This document shows, in pieces, positions 54,500 to 64,000 of a stretch of 64,000 nt of DNA. The position numbers and the translations under genes are program-made. This DNA comes from Dermanyssus gallinae (taxonomy: Eukaryota; Arthropoda; Arachnida; Mesostigmata; Dermanyssidae). The DNA is taken from positions 303,501 to 367,500 of the forward strand of contig QVRM01000946.1 of the NCBI GenBank assembly GCA_003439945.1. Reading direction: 5' to 3'. The notes below the pieces were generated by a model. The model made no database searches. It saw only the letters and a program-made list of their open reading frames with translations, and was not told the origin of the DNA. Within the stretch, counting starts at the first letter, position 1. Every line of letters begins with the position of its first letter.

Positions 54500-56600
54500 C
54501 TCAATTTGAAGATTTGAAATCTTTATCCGTTTTTAGCTCCAGGTATTTGCTTCCCTCTCGCCAGCCTTCGGGCGTTGTGATCATATAGTGCGCGTAGCGC
54601 GACTTCGTGAGGGCCTCAAACCAGCAGGTGAGCTCGACGTTGACAAAACTTTCGAAGTCGCAAATTATATATTGTTGCGGCTTTATATCGTGCTCCCTCT
54701 GGAAGATTTCTCTTTCTTCCAACGGGGGATCGATCCCCAATAAAGCCGCTTTCTAGAGGCTTCCGACGGTCTTCCTGTAAACTTCTTTCGTTCCTAATCA
54801 CTGTGGCAGGTCGCTGCCGTGTTGCTCTCTGTGTGTCCTTACAGGCGTATTACGAGTTCTCCCTCCTTGGTCCTAAAGACTCCGTTGACCGTTTTAGAGA
54901 TTCCATAGCTCCCAGATCGTCCCTGCGGTTACCTGCGTTCTTATAACATTAAGTATCTCTACAAATTATTTTCCTTCTGTCATTTTGATTTGGACGGTGG
55001 GACACACTCCGTCCTCTGCTCCCCGGGATTCCGCTTTTTGTTGGGTTTGTCATTTTCTGTGGTTCTCCAACAGAGTTTCTAAAGAGCGTCTCTCATAGCT
55101 TTGTAGCGGAACAGCTCAATAGTGCACAGGATGCGACGCATTCAGTGCTCCGGGGTCACATACAGCAAGAAAGAATCTTTCCCGTGTGGTAGATCCAGCG
55201 CTTTTTTCAACATCGTCTTTTTAGGGGGTTTAGGGCTTAAACTACATATACGTACGACTGAGCAAAAGCATACAGGGATTGGCTGTCCCCTTAACATGCT
55301 CACATTCAGACAGCGTGGGACTCAGCCACTAAACAGCAAGCCTCATAAGCAAACCTTGGCGTTTGGCAAGAATAGAGCTTGAGGCAATACCCATTAAAAC
55401 CCTACATATAGGCACGACAGTGCCTACATACATGTATCCCTCTTAAGGTGACCCTCCGGCCTGCGGGATCCTTGATACAGAAGAGTGACTGCGCACAGGC
55501 AACGGGGAAGTCTCGAAAGCTTTAAATCGTTACGTCTTGTTTTTCAAGTCGCGTGTGGCAAGCGACTCTCTTACGCTTTCCACCATTCTTCTCCTTACGA
55601 CATTTTCCTTTGCCTTTATAATTCGTTGAATAGGCTTTGCAGCCGAAAGATCCACGAATACTCACCAAAAGTTCACCTTTTGTACAGAAAGGACTGCTAG
55701 TCACCAAGTCTATCGGTTCCGCACAGAGAAACGAACGAAGGGGTCTTCCGTACTAGTATCCGACGATATTTTCCGGGACCGATATCACATGTCTCCGTAA
55801 CTTTGCCTCCGCTTCGTTGTTTTCCTCGCCATCGCCTAGAGAACCTCAAGTCTCCATATCCCTGGGCCGTCTTCGGGATCAATCACTCCTGCCACCAAGT
55901 GGCGTTGTGCTGCCACAGGACTACCTATCCTCTCGATAAGCTCAAACGCGTCGCTGTTCCTTAAGGCCGAGCCAGTCTCCTTAACTTGTACTGTTGCGCC
56001 CGCAGGGAACTGCATCACTAGGCCGTCAAAGACCGCCTGATCTGCTGGGTTGCTCTTGGTTATTCGTAAGTTTGCCTCCGTTAGGGCTTTTCAGTGCGCT
56101 CGACTAGTTGCTTTGTCAGTGCTTTGGAATCGGTTCAAAATCCGCGGAAGCTTCTGAGCCAATTTGCTCAGTTTCACTTTTGTGCTTTGCGCCTAGCAAA
56201 TAACAGCTATTGGCTGATGGCCTTTCGTGGCATGCTTTACGCAACTAAGTTTTGAGGCGAGAAGAGAATTATATCCCGGCGCAGAAAGCCAAGCCGAAGG
56301 AAGCTAAGCTTATGGCAGCGCGGAGAGCTGAGCCAAGGGTAGCTAAGCCTATCCCAGGCTCGTCCTCAGCTACCTGTCAGCCCAACATTATTGGGGATCT
56401 TACCCCATGCACGTCAGTCGCTCGGGCCGCACTGTACCTCCCACGTCTTGCACGTTGGCAGCCCAGCACGGGAAGAGCAAATCTTCCCCCGCCGTCGCCT
56501 TCTTGTAGCACCCGAGGGAAGTACCGTCAGGCAGTGTCCCTCTGGACGTTGAAGGAGATGGACGCATTAACTCACCACCCCCGCAGCCACGCTTCCTTTA
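54500..56600 (-). other. Unassigned minus-strand coding-like fragments
   Basis: Minus frames 54740-54501 (KPQQYIICDFESFVNVELTC), about 54900 (NGVFRTKEGELVIRL) and 56018-55836 (FELIERIGSPVAAQRHLVAG) look protein-like. The second resembles the R-T-x-x-G-E-L-x-I strand of LINE ORF1 proteins, so they may belong with the R1-like remnant just downstream. I cannot identify them further. Confidence 0.25.
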
Positions 56601-56649
56601 CTAGTAAAAAGTCATAATTTAATGTCACCAAAGTTTCATAATTAACTAC

Positions 56650-57010
56650 AGAACGCAGGAGATCACGTCCAGTTCATTGACTGGTAGCACAAGAACTGCT
56701 CAGATCTCCTCAGACATAAACACTAGACTTAACCTTCTGACTACTCAAGTCCGTCGATGCGTTAATCTTCCTTAGTAGATGTTGCGACACTGTCCATGCT
56801 GTGAACTCATAGGCCTAGCTGCCGTTCACTTTTGAACAACACGACATTAGGGCGTCGTCAAATAGCAGAATATATCGCATGCACTAGCTTTGGAAATAGG
56901 CGCCTCCAACGTAAATAAGATAAAGATTTGCTGCTGTACCTGTAAAACGTATACTCCATCACAAAGTAGCTTAGTATCTCACTAATACCTCCCGCTGCAA
57001 TACACGTGTG
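56650..57010 (+). pseudogene. Decayed duplicate of the 50.9-51.3 kb block
   Basis: A broken frame reads SSSLTGSTRTAQISSD where copy 1 reads SSRITRSTSKKSRSSH. No intact membrane anchor or start is found upstream, so only the 3' part of the locus is recognisable. A mariner relic abuts its downstream end. Confidence 0.55.
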
Positions 57011-57019
57011 CAAACTTCT

Positions 57020-57560
57020 TTCCCACAATTTACAACATTTTAAACGCGGCTTTTAGAATCGAGTTGAGTTACTCCTGTAAATTTATCTTTATCCTATCTA
57101 TAGCCTCGAAACGTAGTCCTTTTAATTTTTTTTTATCTGTAGGGACAGGAGAAAGTCGCACGGAGCCAAGTCCAGATTGCGAAATTATAGAATTATAATT
57201 TTTCAGCAAATGATACGAAATCACTGACAATGAGTGCACCGATGCGTTGTCGTGATAGAGGCTTCCCTTGTAGTCGGAAAACAGTCAATAACCTTGCTAC
57301 TGGATTTCTTCTGTCTAAATTCCTTAGATTGACCTTCTTCTTGGAAACATCACCGTAATGATTGGAGGCTTTGGTCTTGATGTTATAACCATATAGCCAT
57401 GTTTAGTTTCGTGTAATCATTTTCTAAAGCAATCCAGAGTCGCTCTTCCTGAAAATTAAATTTTGACATTTCCTTATGGCGTTTAATTGCTGAAAATTTC
57501 AGATTTTTTGAACGATCTGCGCTGCCAGTCTTCTGGCGCAGAAAATATCTAATAATTGTT
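57020..57560 (-). pseudogene. Mariner transposase relic
   Basis: Minus-strand frame: DYKGSLYHDNASVHSL (second Asp block), then KKLKGLRFEAIDRIKINLQE and LKAAFKML, the mariner C-terminal region (family: ALKGRRFEDIETIK...). Stops and shifts interrupt it. The N-terminal half is not recognisable. Confidence 0.75.
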
Positions 57561-57849
57561 TCTATTGTTGACGTCGGAAGCTTTCCGAACGAGAGTCATC
57601 GTCAGTCTCCTTTCATCCGTCGCGAAGTCAACGGGTTTTTAATGATGCTCATGTCCTCAGCTGTGTGTCCCACGTGATCATTGCTTGGCCCTACCTGGGA
57701 GCTGGCGGACCCTCTCTCAGTTTCTAAGGCCGTGCTACAACAATTGTTTAATAATATATCATTCACTGCGTAAAGCGCGACACTGCACCATATATCTGTA
57801 TATACACGGTATACGCTTTGCAACCGTATATGGCACTATTGCACAGTAT

Positions 57850-58870
57850 TGTAGAATAGAATGAGACCGGGATGCAGAGACGCCTGCAAACGTGTTATTG
57901 TTTATTTCAATTTATACAATACATGTTTGTACAAACGTTATTGAACTCAGACAATTGTTTGTTTGCACATAAAAAAACGGTCAGTAAGGTTTGACCTCAT
58001 AAGCTGTGGGAAAGTGTAAATCTGATTAGCCCAATATAAATACTGGAACAGAGCACTTCTCGTAGAGGCGATGTGAGGTGCTCTGTGTAAAAATTAAATA
58101 TCAAAACTTGGAAACCTATATTTAAGAGGTGAATTGTTTTATGATCACTTCTATGTAGGAACACCGTTGTCTGCGCTGTTGGACAAATAATATTTTTGTT
58201 TGAGATTTAGTATGCTCAAAGAATTTGTTATGTTCCAAAATCTAAGCCGGACAGAAGAGCATTGTAGGTCAAAGTGCATTTTGTTTAGATTTTTCGGTGC
58301 TTATGAGATGTTAGACAACATTTGTAACGACTTTAGTAACAACTTTATTTTATTTTACGCTTTACTATTTATCCGAAGATGAGTAATGATACCTAGATAT
58401 ATACATGTGTTTTGCACATTTTGCTAACATATCCGAAAAATGTCACCAGTCTTGTTAATGATGGCATTAAAATACAACCACAATATATGCTTAGACAGTT
58501 ATAATTTAGTCAACGGTTGCCCCGGTACAACAAAAAAATATAAATAAAACTGTTAAGTGCGCATCTAGTCTTGATGTGGTAATTTATTTCGTACAAATTT
58601 TCTATCATCCCTTTTAATTACTCTTGTGTTAAGAAACTCAAGAAGCCGCACTAAATATGGTGCACCGCCCCCGGGGTAGATGGGTCCACTTAAAGAGACA
58701 CGATACGAGAAAATAGCCTGCCAACATGGCAGTGAACGCTTATACTAATTGCATCATTATGAAACCGGATTTTTTCAGCAAAATATGTTTTTTATTACAC
58801 AAAAAGCCTCTCACTGTCCATTCAAAGTATTACCCATCGCTAGCTAAACGTAAAAGAAAATAAAGATGTT
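57850..58870. other. No recognised gene
   Basis: A+T-rich DNA with a 60-residue ORF (58200-58382) of no known type. Confidence 0.35.
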
Positions 58871-58881
58871 ACTAAAGTTAC

Positions 58882-59073
58882 CGACCAATATGGCTTAGTG
58901 GCAAAGCCTTTGCCTTGCATTAGGGAGGACTGGGTTCGAGACCCAAACCGGCCACTCTTAAATTGGTTTGCATGATTTCCAATTTAGACAAGGTAAATGC
59001 CGGAGTGGATTAAAAATCAGCCATGGCATGAAAAACCGTACACGGGCCTTACGGAAATCTAAAAAAAAAACAA
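58882..59073 (+). mobile_element. Candidate tRNA-derived SINE
   Basis: The head contains TGGCTTAGTGGCAAAG (A-box-like) and, 38 nt later, GGGTTCGAGACCC (B-box), the spacing of an internal RNA polymerase III promoter. A tRNA-unrelated body of about 100 nt follows and ends in a run of ten adenines. This head-body-poly(A) plan is that of a tRNA-derived SINE; such SINEs (for example the Ruka family) are known from ticks, but I cannot confirm membership. Confidence 0.6.
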
Positions 59074-59149
59074 GCTATACACGCACCCCATATTTTAGGA
59101 AAATAATGAAAAATGATCATCTTTTTTTTCGATGATCCTCAATAAAGCC

Positions 59150-59900
59150 TTCCTGCTAATGTGTGTAAAATATTAAATAACTAAAAATATAAAATAAGAA
59201 CTAATTATCGACCCAAATTTCGACATTTGTGTAAAAAGCGAAACGCCGCTCAGCCAAAACTTGACCTATCAATGCAAATATTAGACAATGGTAATCGTAT
59301 GGAGCCAAGTCTGGTGAGTACGACGCGTGAGAAGGAGTTTCCAATCGAGCCTGCCTATGGTTCGTTTTACCGCTCTCGATAATTGAAACAAGGTATTGTC
59401 ATGGAGCAGAATTGTCGTGTGTTGTCTTTGTCGCTATTTGTTCTGCTCGGGCAAGACCTGACTCAAATGCTCATAATTTGCTGTTAGTAACAAGCTACAG
59501 TCACGATTTTACCGGATTCGAGCTCAGCAGTAAATCACGCCTTTCTGGTCCCATCAAGCACAGAGCATTGCCTTTTTTTCCGAAACGTCTTGGCCGTGCA
59601 GTCGATAGGACTGGAGTGCCGGGTTTCGCCCAAACTCTTTTACGCTAAAGATTTTCGAAGTGATAACATGTTTCAATTCCAGCCAAGATCCGGTGAAGAG
59701 ATTTTTTTTTTTTTCTTTTGTTTTGTTTTGTGCCTAGTGAGCAAAACCTTAAATGTGGTTTTTCGGTTATATTGCTTTCGTTTGATTAGCTCATGAGGAA
59801 CCCATTTCCCCGACGTCAGGGTCAATATCATGGCTTTCAGGCGTCCGGAGTTGCTTTGTTAGGAGGCGTTGTGTTGATCCGCAAACCGTGTTACGCCTGG
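59150..59900 (-). pseudogene. Mariner transposase relic
   Basis: Minus-strand frames give LTSGKWVPHELIKRK, then LLTRHKTKQ, GSWLELKHV (where relatives have T-G-D-E-K-W), KKAMLCAWWDQKGVIYCC-like sequence with shifts, THDNSAP (second Asp) and YSPDLAPYDYH (catalytic block). The order is that of a full mariner transposase with many lesions. Confidence 0.75.
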
Positions 59901-59925
59901 CTGGCATCATCATCCAACAAGGCCG

Positions 59926-60294
59926 TTAGTTCGTGATCTCCAAGAACTCTTGAAGGTCTTCCGCGTGGTTCGTTCTGGGATTCAAAACCACAGCTTTTAA
60001 ACCTTTTGAACCACCTAAAGTAATAGGTACAGCCAATGGCATGGTCTCCGTAAGCACCTTCAACATCTTATGTGCTTCTGGCGCAGTCTTTGAAAGCAAA
60101 AACAGACAATTAATAAGCTGCGCAAATCTTGTTTTTTGGGGGCACAAAGATAGACAAGTTCGCCACTGATTTGAACTATCCTGTTTGACAGAAGTTGAGT
60201 GTTGCTGGATTAAAAACCTCTGCCAGACTCCACAACAATAGAATGACGCCATTGGCGGCAAACGACACGGACAGCAACGCCTTCTAAAGCACAA
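59926..60294 (-). other. Anonymous 122-residue ORF
   Basis: Open frame directly upstream (minus strand) of the mariner relic. It has a Cys-rich start and SLCPQKTRFAQLINCLFLLS in the middle. No family recognised; it could be chance. Confidence 0.15.
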
Positions 60295-60299
60295 TTCCG

Positions 60300-60845
60300 G
60301 TTTCGTATTAGTGCACCTAGTATACCACCATTGACAGACTAGCCCTTACACGGCACGCCTCGCTACCACAATGACGCCAACTTACAAAATATATACTCTG
60401 CGCTTTCTGTTTTTGTAGAATCAGATGAACTGCTTACACGAAGGTAGCTCGCACAAAGCATATCACTTATGCAGTTCTTATTAAATAATGGCAAGCCCAC
60501 TAACATGTTTTTAGTCAGTTCGTCCTGTAGGAATAAAGGCCCATGTCTCTTTCTCGAAAAGCGGGGGTGGATGCTCGTATAGTTAGCCATCATCATCGTC
60601 GTCATCAGTAGTTTTATTGACATGCTCTTTTACAGACAATCTGTCATAATTAATGTATAAGTCATAATTCATTAAACTAACCTATCGTTGTAGCACCTGC
60701 ATCTGTCAAGTGCAACCACAATATAATACACATACACACAAACATATATTACACAGTTATTTTTTGCTGTTTACTTATTCTATACCCATATTATAGGGTG
60801 ATTTCATCTTGTACAGTGTCAACAATTCACAAATTTAAAAACTAA
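60300..60845. other. No recognised gene
   Basis: Probably in part the 3' UTR/flank of the minus-strand LINE that follows. No motif seen. Confidence 0.3.
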
Positions 60846-61146
60846 GAGCAATTGTTTTCTGCGTTTTGATCGTTGGTCAAACGCTTTTTAAAACGCCGAC
60901 CCGCTCCGTATTTCGAAGGTCCTGCGATAGTTTGTTCCATACTTTTGGCAGCATGCAGGCTATAAAGTGCTGCGTTAAGGTTAACCTGAATCTGGGAACC
61001 CTTAGTTGGCTCTCATATCGTTGAGACCTGAAGGGGGTAATTCGAATTCGCAGTTTGGAGTCAGCGAAGCAGACCCTAAGGCTCGACGGAACGTGACTTT
61101 CTTGTTTCATGTTCTCATGAAGTGTAATACCGAGACATTTTACATC

Positions 61147-61563
61147 TCAAGTGAGAGGGACAGTTGCACCGCCCATTTGGAAAGATATATTACCTGTGTC
61201 CAGTTTCAGCCTCGGTGCCCGCTGAGGTGTGTGAAACAAGACGAGCCTCGTCTTAGTCGGATTTACGACAAGGCAAAACCGTTTGAAATATGAAATTGCC
61301 GTTTTAATACCGGTGTCCACATGACTATAATTAACAACACCGTTGGAGAACTGAGCAGGTGAAATGCGGAACAGAAGAGTTGCATCATCCGCATATACCA
61401 CCGGTGGCCACTCTATCTTTCTTTCAATGCCATGCAAGTCCAAATGTATGTAGATTATAAAGATGAAGGGGCCAAGAACCGGCCCCTGGGGAGTCCCGAT
61501 TGAGACAATTCCTGGGGTGGAACTCAAGAGCTCAAGCCCCCCCCCCCACCCCCCCACCGACAC
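61147..61563 (-). pseudogene. LINE RT palm fragment with intact YADD
   Basis: Open for 138 codons. It contains the GTPQGPVLGPF substrate-binding motif and the catalytic YADD, then a helix and VVNPTKTRLVLFH as in the thumb. Codons before 61563 pass through a C-rich tract (61538-61555) that may have been expanded. Confidence 0.75.
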
Positions 61564-61633
61564 AAACTGCTTACGTCCGGCTAGGAACGAACCTGGCAGT
61601 TACACTTGGTGCGCAACACATATCTCGCAGCAT

Positions 61634-61785
61634 CTTTTTTTCTGGGAAGGTCTCGGAAATGCATAATGCACAGGCGCTACTGGCAACTAGCAGCAGCTAG
61701 TGTGCGAATAGCTTCACCACCTCTGGTGGTAGTGGTGAAGCTATTCGCCGACAGATATCCCAAGGAGGCCACACTCGTCACACTA
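61634..61785 (-). mobile_element. Probable nested R1-like 3' stub inside the LINE
   Basis: Minus strand reads ...TGCATTATGCATTTCCGAGACCTTCCCAG followed by seven adenines; the stretch resembles the end of the 62.8-63.9 kb R1-like element (TGCATTAACATTTCCGAAACCTCCC). It splits the host RT frame between the motif A region and the motif B frame. A short near-repeat (TCTCGCAGCA / TCTTGCAGCA) at both edges could be the target duplication. Confidence 0.5.
61704..61748. repeat. Perfect inverted repeat, 17-bp arms, 11-nt loop
   Basis: Arms GCGAATAGCTTCACCAC (61704-61720) and its exact reverse complement (61732-61748). It lies inside the probable nested R1-like stub. Confidence 0.9.
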
Positions 61786-62169
61786 AATCTTGCAGCAGCT
61801 TGAGAAGTGTAGAGTGGTCTAGACAGTCAAAGCCCTTCGCTACGTCAAGGAATGCGCCGAGACACATTTTCCCGTCCTCAGTAACTTTGACTATTTCCCA
61901 CCAGATATGATTTTGAGCCAACTCCGCTGATCGCAACTCCCTAAAACCAAATTGGTTCTTAAAAGAAAATTGGTCGTATTTAGGTATTCCTCGAGCTGCT
62001 TCTTAATAAGTCTCTTAAAGACCTTAGATATGAGTGACACCATCGATATCGATCGATAGTTACAGGTAAAATAGTCTACTAGAGTTGCAGGACATAGAAA
62101 GCAGATATTCTTACATTTGATAGAACAACAGAACTGTTTCCATAGAAAAGCGCCGTAAAGCATCAATCA

Positions 62170-62740
62170 AAGTCGTCTTATATCAAAGAATTGCGTACCC
62201 TCTTTTTTTTCTTCTATGTGCACTCTAAATGAGTTTGCACATGCAGTGACTGTGATACCCAAATGCATAAGTTTGCCTGCGTGCCTAAAGAGTTTCCTAT
62301 TTATCTGAAAACAATTTGATTGCACTAGAGTTCTTTTAAGTATAGATTTCTAAATCAAAATGCAAAGCGCAGTAGACGAAGGGGGAAACAAAGGTAGCCA
62401 AGGCAATCAGCTGCAACTGTACAGAGCCAGATTATTTGCATACATGAGAACTTTTACCGCCTACTTAGTATTCGATTTCAGAGGATGGCACCCAACAAAG
62501 AAAATAGAACCGAACTGAAGTTATCACTCTGTGCAAAGCTATTTGTCTGCGTTTGTTGTTGATTCAAGGGCTGACAGCGGTGCGACTAAACGTTTCTGCA
62601 ACAACTGCTATGGAACGCAGTAACCTAATTATGGTCACGTATATATGCTATATATGCTGAGAGCCTCCTAAATCATCTCAGTTTAGAGTCTGCTTTACTT
62701 TGACTACTGATAAACTTTACTAGGTGCTTTAAAGTTACTT
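62170..62740. other. No recognised gene
   Basis: Spacer between two minus-strand LINE copies; it may hold the decayed 5' continuation of the first. Confidence 0.3.
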
Positions 62741-62769
62741 TAAAGAACCACTGTGAACAAAGTAGATCT

Positions 62770-64000
62770 AACTGTTAGTTTTTCTATTTGGGAGGTTTCG
62801 GAAATGTTAATGCACATGCGCCATGAGCGGCTAGCGGGATCAGTGTAAGACGCACACCCACTAAAATTCTGTTCCTCCCCACCACACCAGGCTCGGTATT
62901 GCATTGGCATTACCTTAGACCATCGGAGAGGCGTCTCCGCGCCGCCCGCCGTCAATGTTTCCTCTGCTCTCCCCCCTCCTTCCGCACCATCATGTGGTTA
63001 GTCTGAATAGGCGCGAGCAATACCAAGTTTAACCGGCTTGAGTGGGTGCGTCGAGACTCCGAGGGCTCGGCTGCCATCCCCCTCCCCCCTGGGCAACTCG
63101 TCTTGACCATTGTGTCGCTCGAACCTCTCTCTACTGGCTAATTCCAGGGTTCCCTCGAGTGTCAAAATGGTGTCGAACCAGTTCGTGGCCTGTTTCCGCG
63201 CCTCCGCCGACTTCATCATGTGGTCGACAACTTCTCTAATCATAGAGAGGTTTCTCACGGCGGTGGAACCTGCGTCCCGTGCTGCCTCGACAGCCTCGCA
63301 GCGCAAAACGATGTGTTTTACGTCGTCCGACTCACCAAAGCCGCAAGTCAAACAGATGTCACCGTGGGCCGAAATAACTCTCCGTCGAGGCAGCGCTTGC
63401 TTCTTTCCCCCGCGAGCAGGTCCCATGGCAGCATCTTGGCTAGGACTAGGAGGGCTTCGATCGAAACCGTCCGGTATGCGCGGCCTACCGTGATTGCTGG
63501 CGTCCGTTGGGCTGCCCTTAGTGCTTCCCTATTTTTTGTCGTATGCATCGCCATGTCCGCCTAGACCGGGGACGCGTACAGCCCTGTTGATTTAGCCATT
63601 GTCGCTAATAATCTCCTTTTGGCTTCTGACACTCTATTGACCCTCGGCAGAATATGCGCTAGCTTCAGGGTGACCCTTTTGACATTATCAGTCACATATT
63701 TTACATGCGCCGGTCCCGAAAGTCCTGTACGAAGATGACCCCGAGGTACTTCGCCTCATTTCTGATTTCTATCGAGTGGCCCGCCATCACGACTCTTACC
63801 CCTGTTATCCTTATTTGGCCTGTTAGGTACAACGCTTGTGTCTTGTCGGGTGTGAAATTAAGATAATCGCTTACCATCCACTCGTTTACACAAGTCAAGG
63901 CTTCATTGGCGGCACTCTCTAGAATTGATTCGGATTCGAGAGATTATTTTTATCGAGCACCCCGTCATCACCAAAATAAAACTCTGTGGGACTCTCATGT
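62770..64000 (-). mobile_element. R1-like LINE, runs off the window end
   Basis: Minus strand: near the window end a shifted GDDGVL, then NEALTCVNEWM, PDKTQALYLTGQ and NEAKYLGVIF (63898-63701), AYRTVSIEALLVLAKMLPWD (63554-63348), a C-terminal zinc motif and a 3' UTR to about 62770. It is the same family group as the 31.5-kb copy but clearly diverged. The 5' part lies beyond the window. Confidence 0.85.
62998..63426 (-). pseudogene. R1-like ORF2 C-terminus with zinc motif
   Basis: Open for 142 codons. CLTCGFGESDDVKHIVLRC is the C-x2-C-x9-H-x4-C motif found in the 31.5-kb copy (CTLC...H...C), followed by a 100-residue tail. A frameshift separates it from the upstream frame 63554-63348. Confidence 0.8.

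Larger units (their letters stand above)
60850..62166 (-). mobile_element. 5'-truncated CR1/L2-type LINE, decayed
   Basis: Minus-strand order: YRSISMVSLISKVFKRLIKK (RT fingers, 62166-61891), motif A region near 61830 (KGFDCLDHSTLL), VSIGTPQGPVLGPFIF (motif B), VVYADDATLLF (motif C) in the 61563-61147 frame, and a C-terminus with MLPKVWNKLSQDLRN and FKKRLTNDQ. The post-RT end is of the same type as in the 21-26 kb LINE. An insertion interrupts the RT near 61634-61785. Confidence 0.8.

Noticed and set aside
54501..56018. Possible endogenous viral element
   Set aside because: The phrases look protein-like, but no viral polymerase or nucleoprotein motif could be identified, and a LINE ORF1-like strand plus the adjacent R1-like remnant give a simpler explanation.
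50880..57010. Direct repeats at 50.9 and 56.7 kb as LTRs of a retroelement
   Set aside because: The copies are too diverged for one element's LTRs, lack TG...CA ends, and the interior holds unrelated LINE and mariner relics.

Overview
This is eukaryotic, intron-rich, repeat-dense DNA. Many (TA)n microsatellites, several Tc1/mariner-type transposons, non-LTR retrotransposons of at least four kinds and a Pao/BEL fragment, together with a tRNA-derived SINE candidate, point to an arthropod. I infer a chelicerate, perhaps an ixodid tick, but no marker here proves that.

The one gene I can assemble completely is a deoxyribonuclease II (lysosomal acid DNase) on the + strand. It has seven coding exons between 9910 and 30437. 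All six introns are GT-AG with compatible phases, the joined frame is 1146 nt (381 residues plus stop), and there is a signal peptide, the three active-site histidine motifs, the expected cysteines and an AATAAA 47 nt after the stop. Its introns are filled with mobile DNA. Intron 1 holds transposase relics and a deleted mariner. Intron 4 holds a TIR transposon and a mariner relic. Intron 5 holds a nearly full-length antisense LINE (about 21-26 kb) and a further mariner relic. Intron 6 holds an R1-like LINE remnant.

Layout. 0-2.2 kb: simple-sequence DNA, no supported gene. 2.2-5.4 kb: a LINE stub and two tandem copies of an anonymous repeat separated by a complete but inactivated Tc1-like transposon. 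5.6-9.4 kb: unassigned sequence, a transposase scrap and a TIR element. 9.7-30.5 kb: DNase II. 31.4-33.0 kb: R1-like LINE with poly(A). 33-36 kb: nothing recognised. 36.1-37.2 kb: 5'-truncated LINE copy carrying a restriction-like-endonuclease domain, with intact target-site duplication. 38.9-40.5 kb: Pao/BEL RT fragment and a duplicated repeat. 41.4 kb: possible small membrane-protein ORF. 42.5-45.5 kb and 47.2-47.5 kb: two more, more decayed copies of the endonuclease LINE family (minus strand). 50.5-51.4 kb: a probable first coding exon of a type II membrane protein, with an old duplicate near 56.7 kb. 52.6-57.6 kb: LINE and mariner relics. 58.9-59.9 kb: SINE candidate and mariner relic. 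60.8-64 kb: two LINE copies, one with a probable nested LINE 3' stub.

Apart from DNase II and the possible membrane-protein exons, almost all coding-like signal is transposon-derived. I did not find a convincing new biological system. The most distinctive items are the endonuclease LINE family with three copies of different age, the near-identical 160-bp duplication inside the DNase II intron, and the anonymous membrane-protein exon with its decayed duplicate.
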